A stretch of DNA of 64,000 nt, from assembly GCF_009193255.1 (NCBI RefSeq), contig NZ_WACG01000009.1, positions 1 to 64,000 on the forward strand. The letters are read 5' to 3'. Positions 32,110 to 40,745 of this stretch are shown here, in pieces. This DNA is from Arthrobacter koreensis. GTDB taxonomy: Bacteria > Actinomycetota > Actinomycetes > Actinomycetales > Micrococcaceae. Both the position numbers and the translations under genes were made by a program. How positions within the stretch are numbered: position 1 is the stretch's first letter; each line of letters begins with the position of its first letter. The notes below the pieces were generated by a model that was not told where the DNA came from, ran no database searches, and saw nothing but the letters and a program-made list of their open reading frames with translations.

Positions 32110-33359
32110 GAGCGCTGCGCACGGGCGACGACCTGAGAGGCGCGTCGCTGCGGCTCACCGCACAATTCACCGCCCTCCTGTTATTCATCCTGGCGATCGT
32201 CGGCACGCTCGTCTATCTGATCGTCAGCACGAGCGTGACCGAATCGAACCAGCGGGCACTTGTCGCGGCCACCCGGCTCGACTCGCCCCAGGATGCGCCG
32301 AGCGGCACCTACCTCTCCCTGGTCGACGGGCGCACCGGCGACCAACTCATCTCCTCCGACGACCTACCCGAGGGATTGCTCGACACCACGGCCCTCCAGT
32401 CGGTAGCGGCCGGCGGCGCGGACGTGCAGGAGCAGCGCACCGTGGACGGGCGCGACTACCTCCTCCTCACCACCTCCGCCACCGGGGACCGCAGCCACGA
32501 CCGATTCGTGCAGGTCGCGCTCGACCTGCACGAGAGCTCCGAAGAACTGGGCAGGCTCGCGACCGCGCTGATCGCCGGCGGACTCGTCGCGGCCGTGCTC
32601 GCCTTCGCCACCGCCTACCTGATGGCCCGCCGCGCCATCCGCCCCCTGGCCGAGGCGCTCGCCCTACAGCGCCGCTTCGTCGCCGACGCCAGCCACGAAC
32701 TCCGCACACCACTGACCCTGCTGACCACCCGGGCGCAAATTCTGAAACGCCGAGGCGGCAATGACCTCCCCGCAGACGTCACCACCTCCGTCGATGAAAT
32801 CGTCACCGATACCCGGACGCTCACCGAGATCCTCGAAGACCTCCTGATCGCCGCCGACCCGCGAACCGTGGTCGAGCCGACCCCGGTTGACCTCAGGGCT
32901 GTCGCGGACAATGCGGTCGGGCTTCTCCGTGACGACGCAGGTCGGCGCGGCATCTCCCTCGCCCGCGCGGGCGACCCGGAACCGATCATCATCCCCGGGT
33001 CGCGTGCCGCTCTGCTGCGCCTGGTGATCGCCCTGTCGACCAACGCGCTCGACCACGCCCGCACCGCGGTGACGGTCACCGTCTCGGCGTCGAACGGGAA
33101 CGCAATCGTACGCGTGACGGACGACGGTCCGGGATTCTCACCCGAGGTCGCGTCCACAGCCTTCGACCGCTTCGTCAGCAGCCGGAACGTCGACAGCACC
33201 ACACGCCACTACGGACTCGGATTGGCAATAGTCGCGGAAATCGTCCAGCGCCACCGCGGTACCGTCACTATCGAACAACCGACCACCGGCGCATCCGTAA
33301 CGTGCATATTCCCGCTCGCACCGGCAAAGCTGCACTCCGCTATCCGGCAAGGAGAGTAA
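32106..33359 (+). CDS. Sensor histidine kinase
   Basis: 417 residues from GTG 32106. Membrane helices at about 21-43 and 152-173 enclose an extracytoplasmic sensor loop of about 110 residues. After these come a HAMP-like linker, the H-box F-V-A-D-A-S-H197-E-L-R-T-P-L, an N-box S-T-N-A-L-D-H-A and a G-box D-D-G-P-G-F with G-L-G-L-A-I-V. It would phosphorylate the coupled regulator in response to an external cue, plausibly metal or redox state given the operon. The sensor loop has no recognised domain. Confidence 0.93.
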   Translation: MRALRTGDDLRGASLRLTAQFTALLLFILAIVGTLVYLIVSTSVTESNQRALVAATRLDSPQDAPSGTYLSLVDGRTGDQLISSDDLPEGLLDTTALQSVAAGGADVQEQRTVDGRDYLLLTTSATGDRSHDRFVQVALDLHESSEELGRLATALIAGGLVAAVLAFATAYLMARRAIRPLAEALALQRRFVADASHELRTPLTLLTTRAQILKRRGGNDLPADVTTSVDEIVTDTRTLTEILEDLLIAADPRTVVEPTPVDLRAVADNAVGLLRDDAGRRGISLARAGDPEPIIIPGSRAALLRLVIALSTNALDHARTAVTVTVSASNGNAIVRVTDDGPGFSPEVASTAFDRFVSSRNVDSTTRHYGLGLAIVAEIVQRHRGTVTIEQPTTGASVTCIFPLAPAKLHSAIRQGE

Positions 33360-33438
33360 ATCTGTTCAGACCTCCAGGACCGAAATCGGACCCGAGAACG
33401 CATACGGCCGGCATGACGGCCGACCATATTTCGCGCGG

Positions 33439-33636
33439 CTAAAGCGCAAAACCACCGGGGGCGACCGCCAGCCGACGAACCAGCCGCAGTCTGTCTGAGG
33501 CCAGGCGAAGCGCTTCAACGAGCGTGATCGACTCGCCCTGCCGACGAGTGAGCCATGCAACAATGCCAATCAATTCAAGCCACAGCAGCGGGATGCCGTC
33601 GGCTGCAGTGAGGGCTCTCGACCAAAACGGATCCAC
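33439..33636 (-). CDS. Small hypothetical protein after CDF gene
   Basis: 65-residue frame starting at GTG 33636, six bases past the natural end of the CDF reading frame (TAA 33642-33644), with AGGT upstream. The product has one hydrophobic segment (P-L-L-W-L-E-L-I-G-I-V-A-W-L) and a basic helical tail. The tight spacing points to a third gene of the ArsR-CDF operon. No family recognised. Confidence 0.5.
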   Translation of the reverse strand: MDPFWSRALTAADGIPLLWLELIGIVAWLTRRQGESITLVEALRLASDRLRLVRRLAVAPGGFAL

Positions 33637-33641
33637 AAGGC

Positions 33642-34691
33642 TTACCTCGTGACCTCTGTTGTTGTCGATATGGTCATGTCATCCAGGTTCGGGAGTGTAT
33701 GCGAGATCCCGTGCCTGATGTCATGCACGATCGTTTCGGCGGCTGAGATCGGCATATCAGCGACAGCTACCGTTGCGGCGCCCTGGAGTCGGTGGCCGAC
33801 CTATCGCAGCTGCAGTGAAGGCACGGCGAGAACCCCCGGGGTGTGTTCGATCGCGTGCCGCGCTCGCTCGACGAGCTCGGGTTCGATGCCATCCATGAGG
33901 CGGCGCCCGATGCTGCGAACGGTTCCCCAGAGGAGCACGATGATGGCGGCTGAGATGAGCAGTCCGACGATGGGGTCGGCGAGCGGGAATCCGAGCATCA
34001 CGCCGAATCCGCCGAGGACGACGGCGAGCGAGGTGAAGCCGTCGATGCGCGCGTGCACGCCGTCTGCGACGAGTGCGGCGGAACCGATCCTCTGGCCGAC
34101 CCGGATTCGATAGATGGCGACGATTTCGTTGCCGATGAAGCCGATGAAGCCCGCGGCGATAACCCACCCTAGGTTGTGGAGAGGTTGCGGGTTGAAAAAG
34201 CGTTCGATCGATTGATAGGCGGCGACGACCGCTGACAACGCGACCACGGCGATGATGAACAGGCCTGAAAGGTCCTCCGCCCTTCCAAACCCGTAGGTGT
34301 AGTGCTTGGTCGCGGCGCGTCGGCCAAGCACGAACGCGACCCACAACGGGACCGCGGTCAGTGCGTCAGAGAAGTTATGGATGGTATCTGCGAGCAAGGC
34401 GACCGACCCACTGATGATGACGACGACGAACTGCAGAATCGTCGTTCCAAGCAGAACGAACAGACTTATCTTGAGCGCCCGCACGCCCTGAGTGCTGGCC
34501 TCGAGGGCATCGTCGATGGAGTCGGCGGCATCGTGGCTATGGGGCACGAACAGGCCGTAGAGAAAACCCTTGATGCCGGTCGGATGTGAATGCCCGTGGT
34601 CGTGATCGTGGGTGTGCGCGTGGCCGGGAGACTCGTGGTGTTCGTGCTGGGTCGGCTCGTCGTGTCCGTGGTGAGTGTGGGGCGTGCTCAC
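33642..34691 (-). pseudogene. CDF zinc-type efflux transporter with in-frame amber codon
   Basis: Starts at ATG 34691, overlapping the ArsR stop. A His-rich N-terminus and six membrane helices are seen, with H-N-F-S-D in helix 2 and H-A-R-I-D in helix 5, the ligands of Zn-type CDF transporters. Translation stops at TAG 33801-33803 after V-P-S-L-Q-L-R (296 residues). The same frame then continues V-G-H-R-L-Q-G-A-A-T-V-A-V-A-D for 52 codons to TAA 33642. In the family this point reads L-R-W-x-G-H-R-L, so TGG has become TAG. The cytoplasmic dimer domain is lost unless the codon is read through. Confidence 0.8.
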
Positions 34692-35053
34692 CTCACGGGC
34701 TCGGTTCGCGTGTGGTGGTGCCGCGGTGTTCCACCGAGGGAGTGCTCGGCCTGGAATATCGCGTCCGAGACGAGCTGACTCGCGTGTTCGTTCTCCAACC
34801 GGTAGAACACACGCGTCCCTTCTTGCCGGGTCGCTACGAATCGTCCCAGCCGCAACTTGGCGAGGTGCTGCGAGACCGCGGCAGGCGACTTGTCGACAAA
34901 GACAGCAAGGTCATTCACGGAGCGCTCCCCCTCTCGAAGAGCGAGAATCAGACGCACCCGGGTCGCATCAGCGAGCATCGAAAAGACTTCCACCGCAAGT
35001 TCGACGAACTGGCTGCCAGGGTCGCGGCCACAAATCACACTATCTGCATGCAT
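34688..35053 (-). CDS. ArsR/SmtB metal-responsive repressor
   Basis: 121 residues from ATG 35053. The winged helix reads F-S-M-L-A-D-A-T-R-V-R-L-I-L-A-L, then D-K-S-P-A-A-V-S-Q-H-L-A-K-L-R and G-T-R-V-F-Y-R-L. The last helix and tail supply N-E-H, D, A-E-H and a terminal H-H-H, as in alpha-5-site sensors of Zn, Co or Ni such as NmtR/CzrA. It should repress the coupled CDF transporter gene. A palindrome overlaps its start codon. Confidence 0.88.
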   Translation of the reverse strand: MHADSVICGRDPGSQFVELAVEVFSMLADATRVRLILALREGERSVNDLAVFVDKSPAAVSQHLAKLRLGRFVATRQEGTRVFYRLENEHASQLVSDAIFQAEHSLGGTPRHHHTRTEPVR

Positions 35054-35061
35054 ACGCAGAT
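35042..35061. promoter_or_regulatory. Candidate ArsR operator over start codon
   Basis: ATCTGC (35042-35047) and GCAGAT (35056-35061) are exact inverted arms around an 8-bp centre, covering the ArsR ATG (35051-35053). Autorepressing ArsR proteins bind such sites near the start; alternatively the true start lies further in. Confidence 0.4.
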
Positions 35062-35382
35062 TATTGCACTTACCGGTCTCGAATGCGTAGGCAGGGCAAT
35101 CGTTTGGGTGAGGCCGCCGCAGCGGATATGCACAACGTCGCGGCGACCTCGAACCCGACTCAACTACGGAAGTTCGGAGTGCTACTTCTGCATGCGGGCG
35201 ATTAGCCATGGCCGCCTGAGGGTCGAGAAGTGTTCGGAAATCCTTGATAGCGCCAAATAGCGATCACAGAACGCCGCCACAAAGCGACAACAACCACAGG
35301 GCATACAGCTCGCAGCTCGCCCGAGCACATGGATGCGCCCAACGGGCGGGGGCTTGCCGGGCACATCTTGTCGATTGAGAAG

Positions 35383-36621
35383 CTAGTTCGAGGGAGTCGA
35401 GCCGGGCGCGGCGCCGTCAGCGGGTGCGCCGGCGGGTGCGCCCATGCCGGAGGCCGCTTGCTGGGTCACGCTGTTGGCATGGTCGTTCGTGGGGTCGCGG
35501 TAGATGGTGTGGACGTGTCCCCAGCCGGTTGTCGATACTCCTTCGACATCTGCGCCTGCCGAGCCCTGCTGCGCCTGGAAGGCGACGTAAACATCCGGGC
35601 CGGAGATTGAGAACGAGATACCGCCCCCAGTGCTCATGTCGTACGTGGTCTCACCGGACCACGCGATGACGGTGTCATCGAGTGTGGCCTTGATCTTCGC
35701 CCGGGAGTCGGCAGTGGTCTGCTCGTCAGCCATACCGGACCAGTTCGCGATGAGATCGAGGAGCAACTGCTTTTGCTCGTCGGTCAGGTCGGCGCCCGTG
35801 AGGCCGTCTCCGGTGGTGAAATCACAGGTGTCACCAGGCGCACACATGTTGACGTCGCCCGACGTGAGCGTCGCCTGTTGTTCCACCGTCAGGCTGTCGA
35901 AGAATGCGAACGCATCGGTGTAAACGGCAGGCTGCACGCCGAGGTGGGAGGGAGCGAACGTGATCGCGTCAGTAGCTCCGTCGAGGGTAGCGTTTATGCC
36001 GAGGTGGTGGCCGCTGAACTGCACCTCGAAGGCGCTGGTGTCAGAGGGGTCACCGAAGAAGGCAATGCAGTACTGACCGAGGGATTGCTCGGTGGTGCTG
36101 CTGTTCTCGTGCAGGTACTCGTCGCCGCCCATGATCCCGGACACGGTGTCGTACGCTTCGTCGCTGAGTAGCGCCTGCAGGACCTCCAGTGCTGCGGTCT
36201 TCTGCTCGTCGGTCAACTCGGGGAGATTCAGACCGGCGCGCTGGACGAACGTCACGGGAAAGTTTGACCACGACGTAGTCTTCGTCTCGTCGTCGAAGTC
36301 ATACAGGACTGGCTCGCGTTGCTCATCGCTCAGCGTCGCCAGGAATGCCTCAGCGGCAGCTGCCGTCGAGGAAATCGTGTCTTCGGTCGTTGTCGAGGAA
36401 ATCGTTTCAGCGTTTGTCGTCGAGTCCGCGGTCGTGCTACTGCTCGAGTCACTCGCAGCAGAGGAGGACGTCGCGGCGGAGGTGGAAGCAACATCGGTGG
36501 CGCAGCCGGTCAGGGCGAGGCCGCCAGTCAGGAGGAGCGAGCCGACGCACAGGGCACGCCGTCGAACGAACGACTGCGCGGGCCGGGTATCGGTGGTTTT
36601 GGAAGATCTCATAGAAGCCAC
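35383..36621 (-). CDS. DUF3500 lipoprotein
   Basis: 412 residues with an Arg-rich start, hydrophobic run and lipobox L-A-L-T-G-C40, followed by a Ser/Thr/Ala low-complexity linker to about residue 85. The mature domain contains L-S-D-E-Q-R-E-P-V-L-Y-D-F-D-D-E and repeated D-E-Q-K segments, V-Q-F-S-G-H-H-L-G-I-N-A-T, W-S-G and V-H-T-I-Y-R-D-P-T-N-D-H-A, the DUF3500 pattern. The function is unknown. The C-terminus is Gly/Ala/Pro-rich. It stands alone between the ArsR-CDF operon and the cupin gene. Confidence 0.82.
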   Translation of the reverse strand: MASMRSSKTTDTRPAQSFVRRRALCVGSLLLTGGLALTGCATDVASTSAATSSSAASDSSSSTTADSTTNAETISSTTTEDTISSTAAAAEAFLATLSDEQREPVLYDFDDETKTTSWSNFPVTFVQRAGLNLPELTDEQKTAALEVLQALLSDEAYDTVSGIMGGDEYLHENSSTTEQSLGQYCIAFFGDPSDTSAFEVQFSGHHLGINATLDGATDAITFAPSHLGVQPAVYTDAFAFFDSLTVEQQATLTSGDVNMCAPGDTCDFTTGDGLTGADLTDEQKQLLLDLIANWSGMADEQTTADSRAKIKATLDDTVIAWSGETTYDMSTGGGISFSISGPDVYVAFQAQQGSAGADVEGVSTTGWGHVHTIYRDPTNDHANSVTQQAASGMGAPAGAPADGAAPGSTPSN

Positions 36622-36875
36622 AGTAAAGACAGCCGATTGCCATCAACTTTGTGATTACTGTGAGCCTCCCGTGCGCTTGCGTCGAGCGTCCGGAGAGGGA
36701 TCGGCCTACGGGCTACTCCAGGTCCTGACCTGTGAACTGGTATAACCCTCAGAATCTGTCATTCAGCGGTCTTGCGCGCGGCCGCATAGTACCGTGTGTT
36801 CAACGGGCCTTTCCCTGCATAAAGCTGGTCTGCTCCGGCGTTGGTAATCTTGCGGAGTTGGTACAGAATGTGGTC

Positions 36876-37349
36876 ATGAAGATCACCGACAATGGACCAC
36901 TGCCAAATGCGTTCGATATCGAGAGCGCTACAACGGAAAACGCCGCATATCGGCGCGTTGCCTGGACGGGTAAGCACCTGCAGGTGACGCTTATGTCCAT
37001 CGAACCCGGCGGTGAAATAGGCCTTGAGGTGCATCACGGCACCGACCAGTTCCTGCGTATCGAGGCCGGACAGGGGCGCGCAGTAATGGGGCCGTCCAAG
37101 GACGACCTGTCCTTCCAGCAGGACGTCGCGGACGGCTGGAGCATTCAGGTACCTGCCGGAACGTGGCACAACGTCGAAAACACCGGGGACGAACCGCTGC
37201 GCCTCTACACAATCTACGCACCCACGCACCATGCCCAGGGCATCGTGCAGGAGACACCGGAGGACGCCGGGAAGGATGAAGAGCAGGGCCGTGACGAGCC
37301 GCCGTCGTGGGTTGAGGAAGTTGACGATAAGGGAGAAGAAAGCGCCTAA
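36876..37349 (+). CDS. Cupin-domain protein (157 aa)
   Basis: From ATG 36876. Cupin motif 1 reads P-G-G-E-I-G-L-E-V-H-H-G-T-D-Q-F-L-R-I-E-x-G, and motif 2 has V-P-A-G-T-W-H-N-V-E-N. The two His, Glu and second-motif His form the metal site typical of single-domain cupins. The acidic C-terminal tail (about 30 residues) is unusual. Substrate unknown; proteins with this T-Y-A-P-x-x-H-A ending are widespread small cupins. It may act in stress defence together with the nearby flavohaemoglobin. Confidence 0.85.
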   Translation: MKITDNGPLPNAFDIESATTENAAYRRVAWTGKHLQVTLMSIEPGGEIGLEVHHGTDQFLRIEAGQGRAVMGPSKDDLSFQQDVADGWSIQVPAGTWHNVENTGDEPLRLYTIYAPTHHAQGIVQETPEDAGKDEEQGRDEPPSWVEEVDDKGEESA

Positions 37350-37694
37350 TCCGCTGCATCAAGAAAGCGCCGGATAAGACCGTCCGGAATGAATTAGCGC
37401 GGATCACCTACACCGCAGGAGGCCCTGACCGCCGGAGCGACATTTGGTTTCGAGTATTAGTAGAAGGTTCCGCTGACCTGGGCCAACCGCTACAACCTCT
37501 GTGCTTTGGTTCATGTGCGGTGCGGGGTCGAGCTTGATCCTTTGGCTTTCACCACTCTCTCGTGCAAAAACCCCCGGGCGCTGAGAAAGTCACGCATCAC
37601 TACAGAAGGCCAGCGACGCCGGTCGACCCGCTACATCCGCTGGCGGGGCATTGCCGCTGCCGGCCAAGACGCTACCTCTAAAGGAGCCCCCATC
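37350..37694. other. Leader region of flavohaemoglobin gene
   Basis: 345 bases with no recognised gene. A frame runs in from 37506 to the hmp start but without family resemblance. AAGAAAGCGCC occurs near 37338 and again near 37368. An AAGGAG ribosome site at 37680 serves hmp. Regulatory sites for a NO-responsive repressor would be expected here; none is clear by eye. Confidence 0.35.
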
Positions 37695-38903
37695 ATGCTT
37701 TCCGATACATCCCGCCCGGTCATCCAGGCCACTTTGCCGGTCGTGGGCGAGAACATCGAAGAGATTGCCCGGCGCTTCTACGCGCACATGTTCGCTGAAC
37801 GCCCCGAACTCATGGACGGTCTCTTCAACCGCGGCAACCAGGCTGACGGGCGTCAGCAGCAGGCGTTGGCCGGTTCCATAGCTGCCTTCGCGGGATTCCT
37901 GGTTAATACCCCGGACGAGATGCCTGACCACCTGCTCGCGCGGATCGCCCACAAGCATGTCTCGCTGGGCTTGCGTCCGGACCAGTACCAGATCGTCCAT
38001 GACCATCTGATGTGGGCGATCGTGGACGTGCTCGGCGATGCCGTCACCGAAGACGTCGCAGCGGCCTGGGATGAGGTCTACTGGCTGATGGCCAACGTCC
38101 TGATCAACCAGGAACGGGCCATGTACGGAGCGCTCAATCTCGCCCCCGACACTATCTGGCGGACCTGGCGTGTTTCCGAAAAGATCCAGGAAACGGATGA
38201 CGTTGTGACCTTCGTAGTCGAACGCACCGATGAACGCGACATCAAACCATCACTACCGGGACAGTACGTCACCGTGAAGGTGCTAATGCCTGACGGGGTG
38301 CACCAGCCGCGCCAGTACAGCCTCACCCGCGCCGACGACGGGCATCACCGCCAGTTCTCCGTCAAGCGCGTCCACGGACTGCCGACCCCCGACGGCGAAG
38401 TGTCCAACCTGCTGCACTCGAATGTCCACGTAGGCGACGAGATAGTCCTTTCGGTTCCTTCCGGGGATGTCGTGATGACGTACACCGACCGTCCCATCGT
38501 CTTCGCCAGTGCCGGTATCGGTATTACGCCCATGGCCGGTATGCTTTCCCATCTGGTGCAGTCCGGTTCACAGCGCAAGGTAATGCTGCTTCATGCCGAC
38601 AACTCAGCCGGCACCTTTGCCCTCCGCGGCCAGATCCAGTCGGACCTCGCGAAACTCCCCAATGCGTCCATGCTTACGTGGTTCGTTGAACCCTCGGAAC
38701 CGACCCAGGTGGTTGAGGACGAGCTGGTGGGTTTTATGGACGTCAGTACCGTTGATCTTCCAGCCGGAGCTCAATACTACCTGTGCGGCCCGCTGGTCTT
38801 TATGCAAGCTGTCCGCAGCGCCCTCATCGCCCGCGGCATACCGGCCAAAGACATCCAGTATGAAGTGTTCGGACCTGACCTGTGGCTGGCCGATTTCCAA
38901 TAA
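37695..38903 (+). CDS. hmp: Flavohaemoglobin (NO dioxygenase)
   Basis: 402 residues from ATG 37695. The globin domain (1-135) has Y29 at the distal position and proximal H88 in I-A-H-K-H-V-S-L-G. The FAD domain has R-Q-Y-S-L, and the NAD domain G-I-G-I-T-P-M-A-G-M-L and Y-Y-L-C-G-P-L-V-F-M, ending near E-V-F-G-P-D. It oxidises nitric oxide to nitrate in the cytoplasm. A strong hairpin terminator follows. Length and motifs are complete. Confidence 0.95.
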   Translation: MLSDTSRPVIQATLPVVGENIEEIARRFYAHMFAERPELMDGLFNRGNQADGRQQQALAGSIAAFAGFLVNTPDEMPDHLLARIAHKHVSLGLRPDQYQIVHDHLMWAIVDVLGDAVTEDVAAAWDEVYWLMANVLINQERAMYGALNLAPDTIWRTWRVSEKIQETDDVVTFVVERTDERDIKPSLPGQYVTVKVLMPDGVHQPRQYSLTRADDGHHRQFSVKRVHGLPTPDGEVSNLLHSNVHVGDEIVLSVPSGDVVMTYTDRPIVFASAGIGITPMAGMLSHLVQSGSQRKVMLLHADNSAGTFALRGQIQSDLAKLPNASMLTWFVEPSEPTQVVEDELVGFMDVSTVDLPAGAQYYLCGPLVFMQAVRSALIARGIPAKDIQYEVFGPDLWLADFQ

Positions 38904-38962
38904 CAGGACGAGTCTGATGGCGCCGCCCCCGTTGTAGGCACCCGTAAAGAACAGCAACCTTC

Positions 38963-38994
38963 CAGCGCCCGGCCGGCTCGGCCGGGCGCTGTTT
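38963..38994 (+). terminator. Terminator after hmp
   Basis: CAGCGCCCGGCC (38963-38974) and GGCCGGGCGCTG (38980-38991) form a perfect 12-bp stem with a 5-base loop, followed by TTT, 59 bases after the stop codon. Confidence 0.8.
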
Positions 38995-39065
38995 GCCTGC
39001 GGCGGGGCCGGTAGTGTTGTGTCGATCGGCTGAACCCAGGGAAAGATCAATGCATAGGAGGCATT

Positions 39066-39428
39066 ATGCCCATTGTTGAAACGGCTGCCCGGAAGGCTTT
39101 GGAAGAAGCCATCGCCAAGGACAAGGGCCGTTCCGCCGAGATCCTTATTCATGATGGTCCACTCCGTCAGACCATCCTCGCGCTCAAGGCAGGCCAGGTT
39201 CTTGCCGAGCACAATTCTCCGCCGGCTGCGAGTATGTATCTTCTGCGTGGACGAGTGCGGGTGACCGGACAGGACCAGTCGGAGGTGGTTGCCGGGGAGA
39301 TTGTGGCGCTGACGCACGTGCGTCACGGCGTCGAGGCATTGGAGGATTCGGTGTTCCTGCTTACTACCGTTACCAGCCAGGCCGGTAATAGTCACGGGGA
39401 CAGCCCCAATCAAGACCACCACGAGTAA
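39066..39428 (+). CDS. Small cupin-like protein (120 aa)
   Basis: Starts at ATG 39066 behind a consensus AGGAGG. The fold is a short cupin barrel: L-K-A-G-Q-V-L-A-E-H-N-S-P-P-A-A-S-M-Y-L-L-R-G-R-V, then V-A-G-E-I-V-A-L, then H-G-V-E-A-L-E-D-S-V-F-L-L-T-T-V. Such proteins are frequent near stress and flavohaemoglobin genes; the ligand is unknown. The C-terminal tail is His/Asp-rich (D-H-H-E). Confidence 0.78.
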   Translation: MPIVETAARKALEEAIAKDKGRSAEILIHDGPLRQTILALKAGQVLAEHNSPPAASMYLLRGRVRVTGQDQSEVVAGEIVALTHVRHGVEALEDSVFLLTTVTSQAGNSHGDSPNQDHHE

Positions 39429-39640
39429 CCCGTGATCAGCTCGGCCGGCCGGTTATCCAACCCCTGGTTTTGTGCAGCAAGGAATGCCCGAGGAACACCG
39501 CGCATGTGTTGTTCGGATGAGCGGTTCTATTACCGGGCAGGCTACCGTCGCCCTCAGTCCGGGGGAGATGTTATGGCGGTTCGCATGAGGCAGGTAAACC
39601 CGAAAAATCCTGTGCCTGGAGAGAGGAATGGGGTGAGGTA

Positions 39641-40186
39641 GTGTCCGAATCGATGCCCCGGCTGTGGACGATAGGCCATGGTACCGCTGATGAACTCTCA
39701 TTTACACAGCTGCTGAAAAGCGCCGGCATAGGTGCATTAGTGGACGTGCGGATCGGTCCGGGCAGCCGGAAGTTCCCGCACTTTAATAAGGACCTTATGG
39801 CACAGTGGCTGCCTGAGGCAGGTATCTCATACCGGTGGGAAAAACGGTTGGGGGGCTTTCGTAAGCTTCTGCCCGGCTCGCCGGACACCGCCCTGCGCAA
39901 TGATTCTTTCAGGGCATATGCCGGGTATATGCGCACCGCGGACTTTCAGGACGCTTTCACCGAAGTCATAAAGGATGTCGCCCGTACTCCTACGGCCATC
40001 ATGTGCAGTGAGAGCGTGTGGTGGAGATGCCACCGCCGTCTTATCTCCGATTACGCCACGCTTCTGGCGGGGGTGAGCGTGGAGCACCTGATGCCGGGAG
40101 GCAGGCATACACCCCATCCACCGACTCCGGGGGTGCGCATTGGGAACAATGAACTGGTGTATGACCTGGCGCCCGCTGATCCCTGA
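39641..40186 (+). CDS. DUF488 family protein
   Basis: 181 residues from GTG 39641. The N-terminal L-W-T-I-G-H-G-T strand, L-V-D-V-R-I-G-P-x-S-R-K-F-P-H-F-N and a central M-C-S-E-S-V-W-W-R-C-H-R-R-L-I match DUF488; the family typically has C-A-E-x-x-P-x-x-C-H-R. The Cys and His in that segment suggest a metal or nucleotide-related activity, but no function is established. It lies downstream of the small cupin gene in the same direction. Confidence 0.85.
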   Translation: MSESMPRLWTIGHGTADELSFTQLLKSAGIGALVDVRIGPGSRKFPHFNKDLMAQWLPEAGISYRWEKRLGGFRKLLPGSPDTALRNDSFRAYAGYMRTADFQDAFTEVIKDVARTPTAIMCSESVWWRCHRRLISDYATLLAGVSVEHLMPGGRHTPHPPTPGVRIGNNELVYDLAPADP

Positions 40187-40745
40187 CGCATTGCCTGACA
40201 CTGAGAGGAATCACGTCAGCATGTACATCACCGACGGGATTATCCAGGAAATTAACGAACCCTCGACGGGTGGGTTGCCCAGGATCGCGCCGTGGGCACG
40301 GTTGAGCTGGCGGATAGTCCCGCAGATCCCGGCTGCACGGCCCCTTGCATGGGTGGCGGCAGGGGTGGCGCCGATATCGATGCACATCCCTACTGCCCGC
40401 TGTCCTGCAGTGCTGCCGGCAGCGGACATTGCTTCGTTCTGTGTCCGGCCCCAACCTGGCGTTTACACGGGTTAAGCCAGCTTCCCTATATGCTAAGCAC
40501 ACTTAGCATTGACCGGACGCTAGCCGGAAACGCATACAGCAGCGGATCTCCCCCTCAGAGACAAAGGCAGGGAGGGGGGACCCGGTGCTGTTGCGCATCC
40601 CTAAGCGCGGCCTCTGTATCAAGTGTCGGGTTCGGGTGCCGGATTCTTCCCAGGACGCATTCCCGCATACCGGTTCAGGGCCTGCAGGTGCAGGGGTGGG
40701 TCGTTAATATGACATGGACTTTGTCCGCCGATATGAAAGGGAATT
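40187..40745. other. 560-bp gap before desaturase
   Basis: A frame at 40221-40475 could encode an 84-residue Pro/Ala-rich peptide, but I see no family or strong ribosome site. The only clear structure is the palindrome at 40489-40508. The long leader may hold regulation for the desaturase gene. Confidence 0.3.
40489..40508. promoter_or_regulatory. Palindromic operator candidate upstream of desaturase
   Basis: ATGCTAAG and CTTAGCAT are exact 8-bp inverted arms with a CACA centre, in an otherwise GC-rich gap about 240 bases before the desaturase start. The size and symmetry are those of TetR- or MarR-family operators. Confidence 0.45.
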
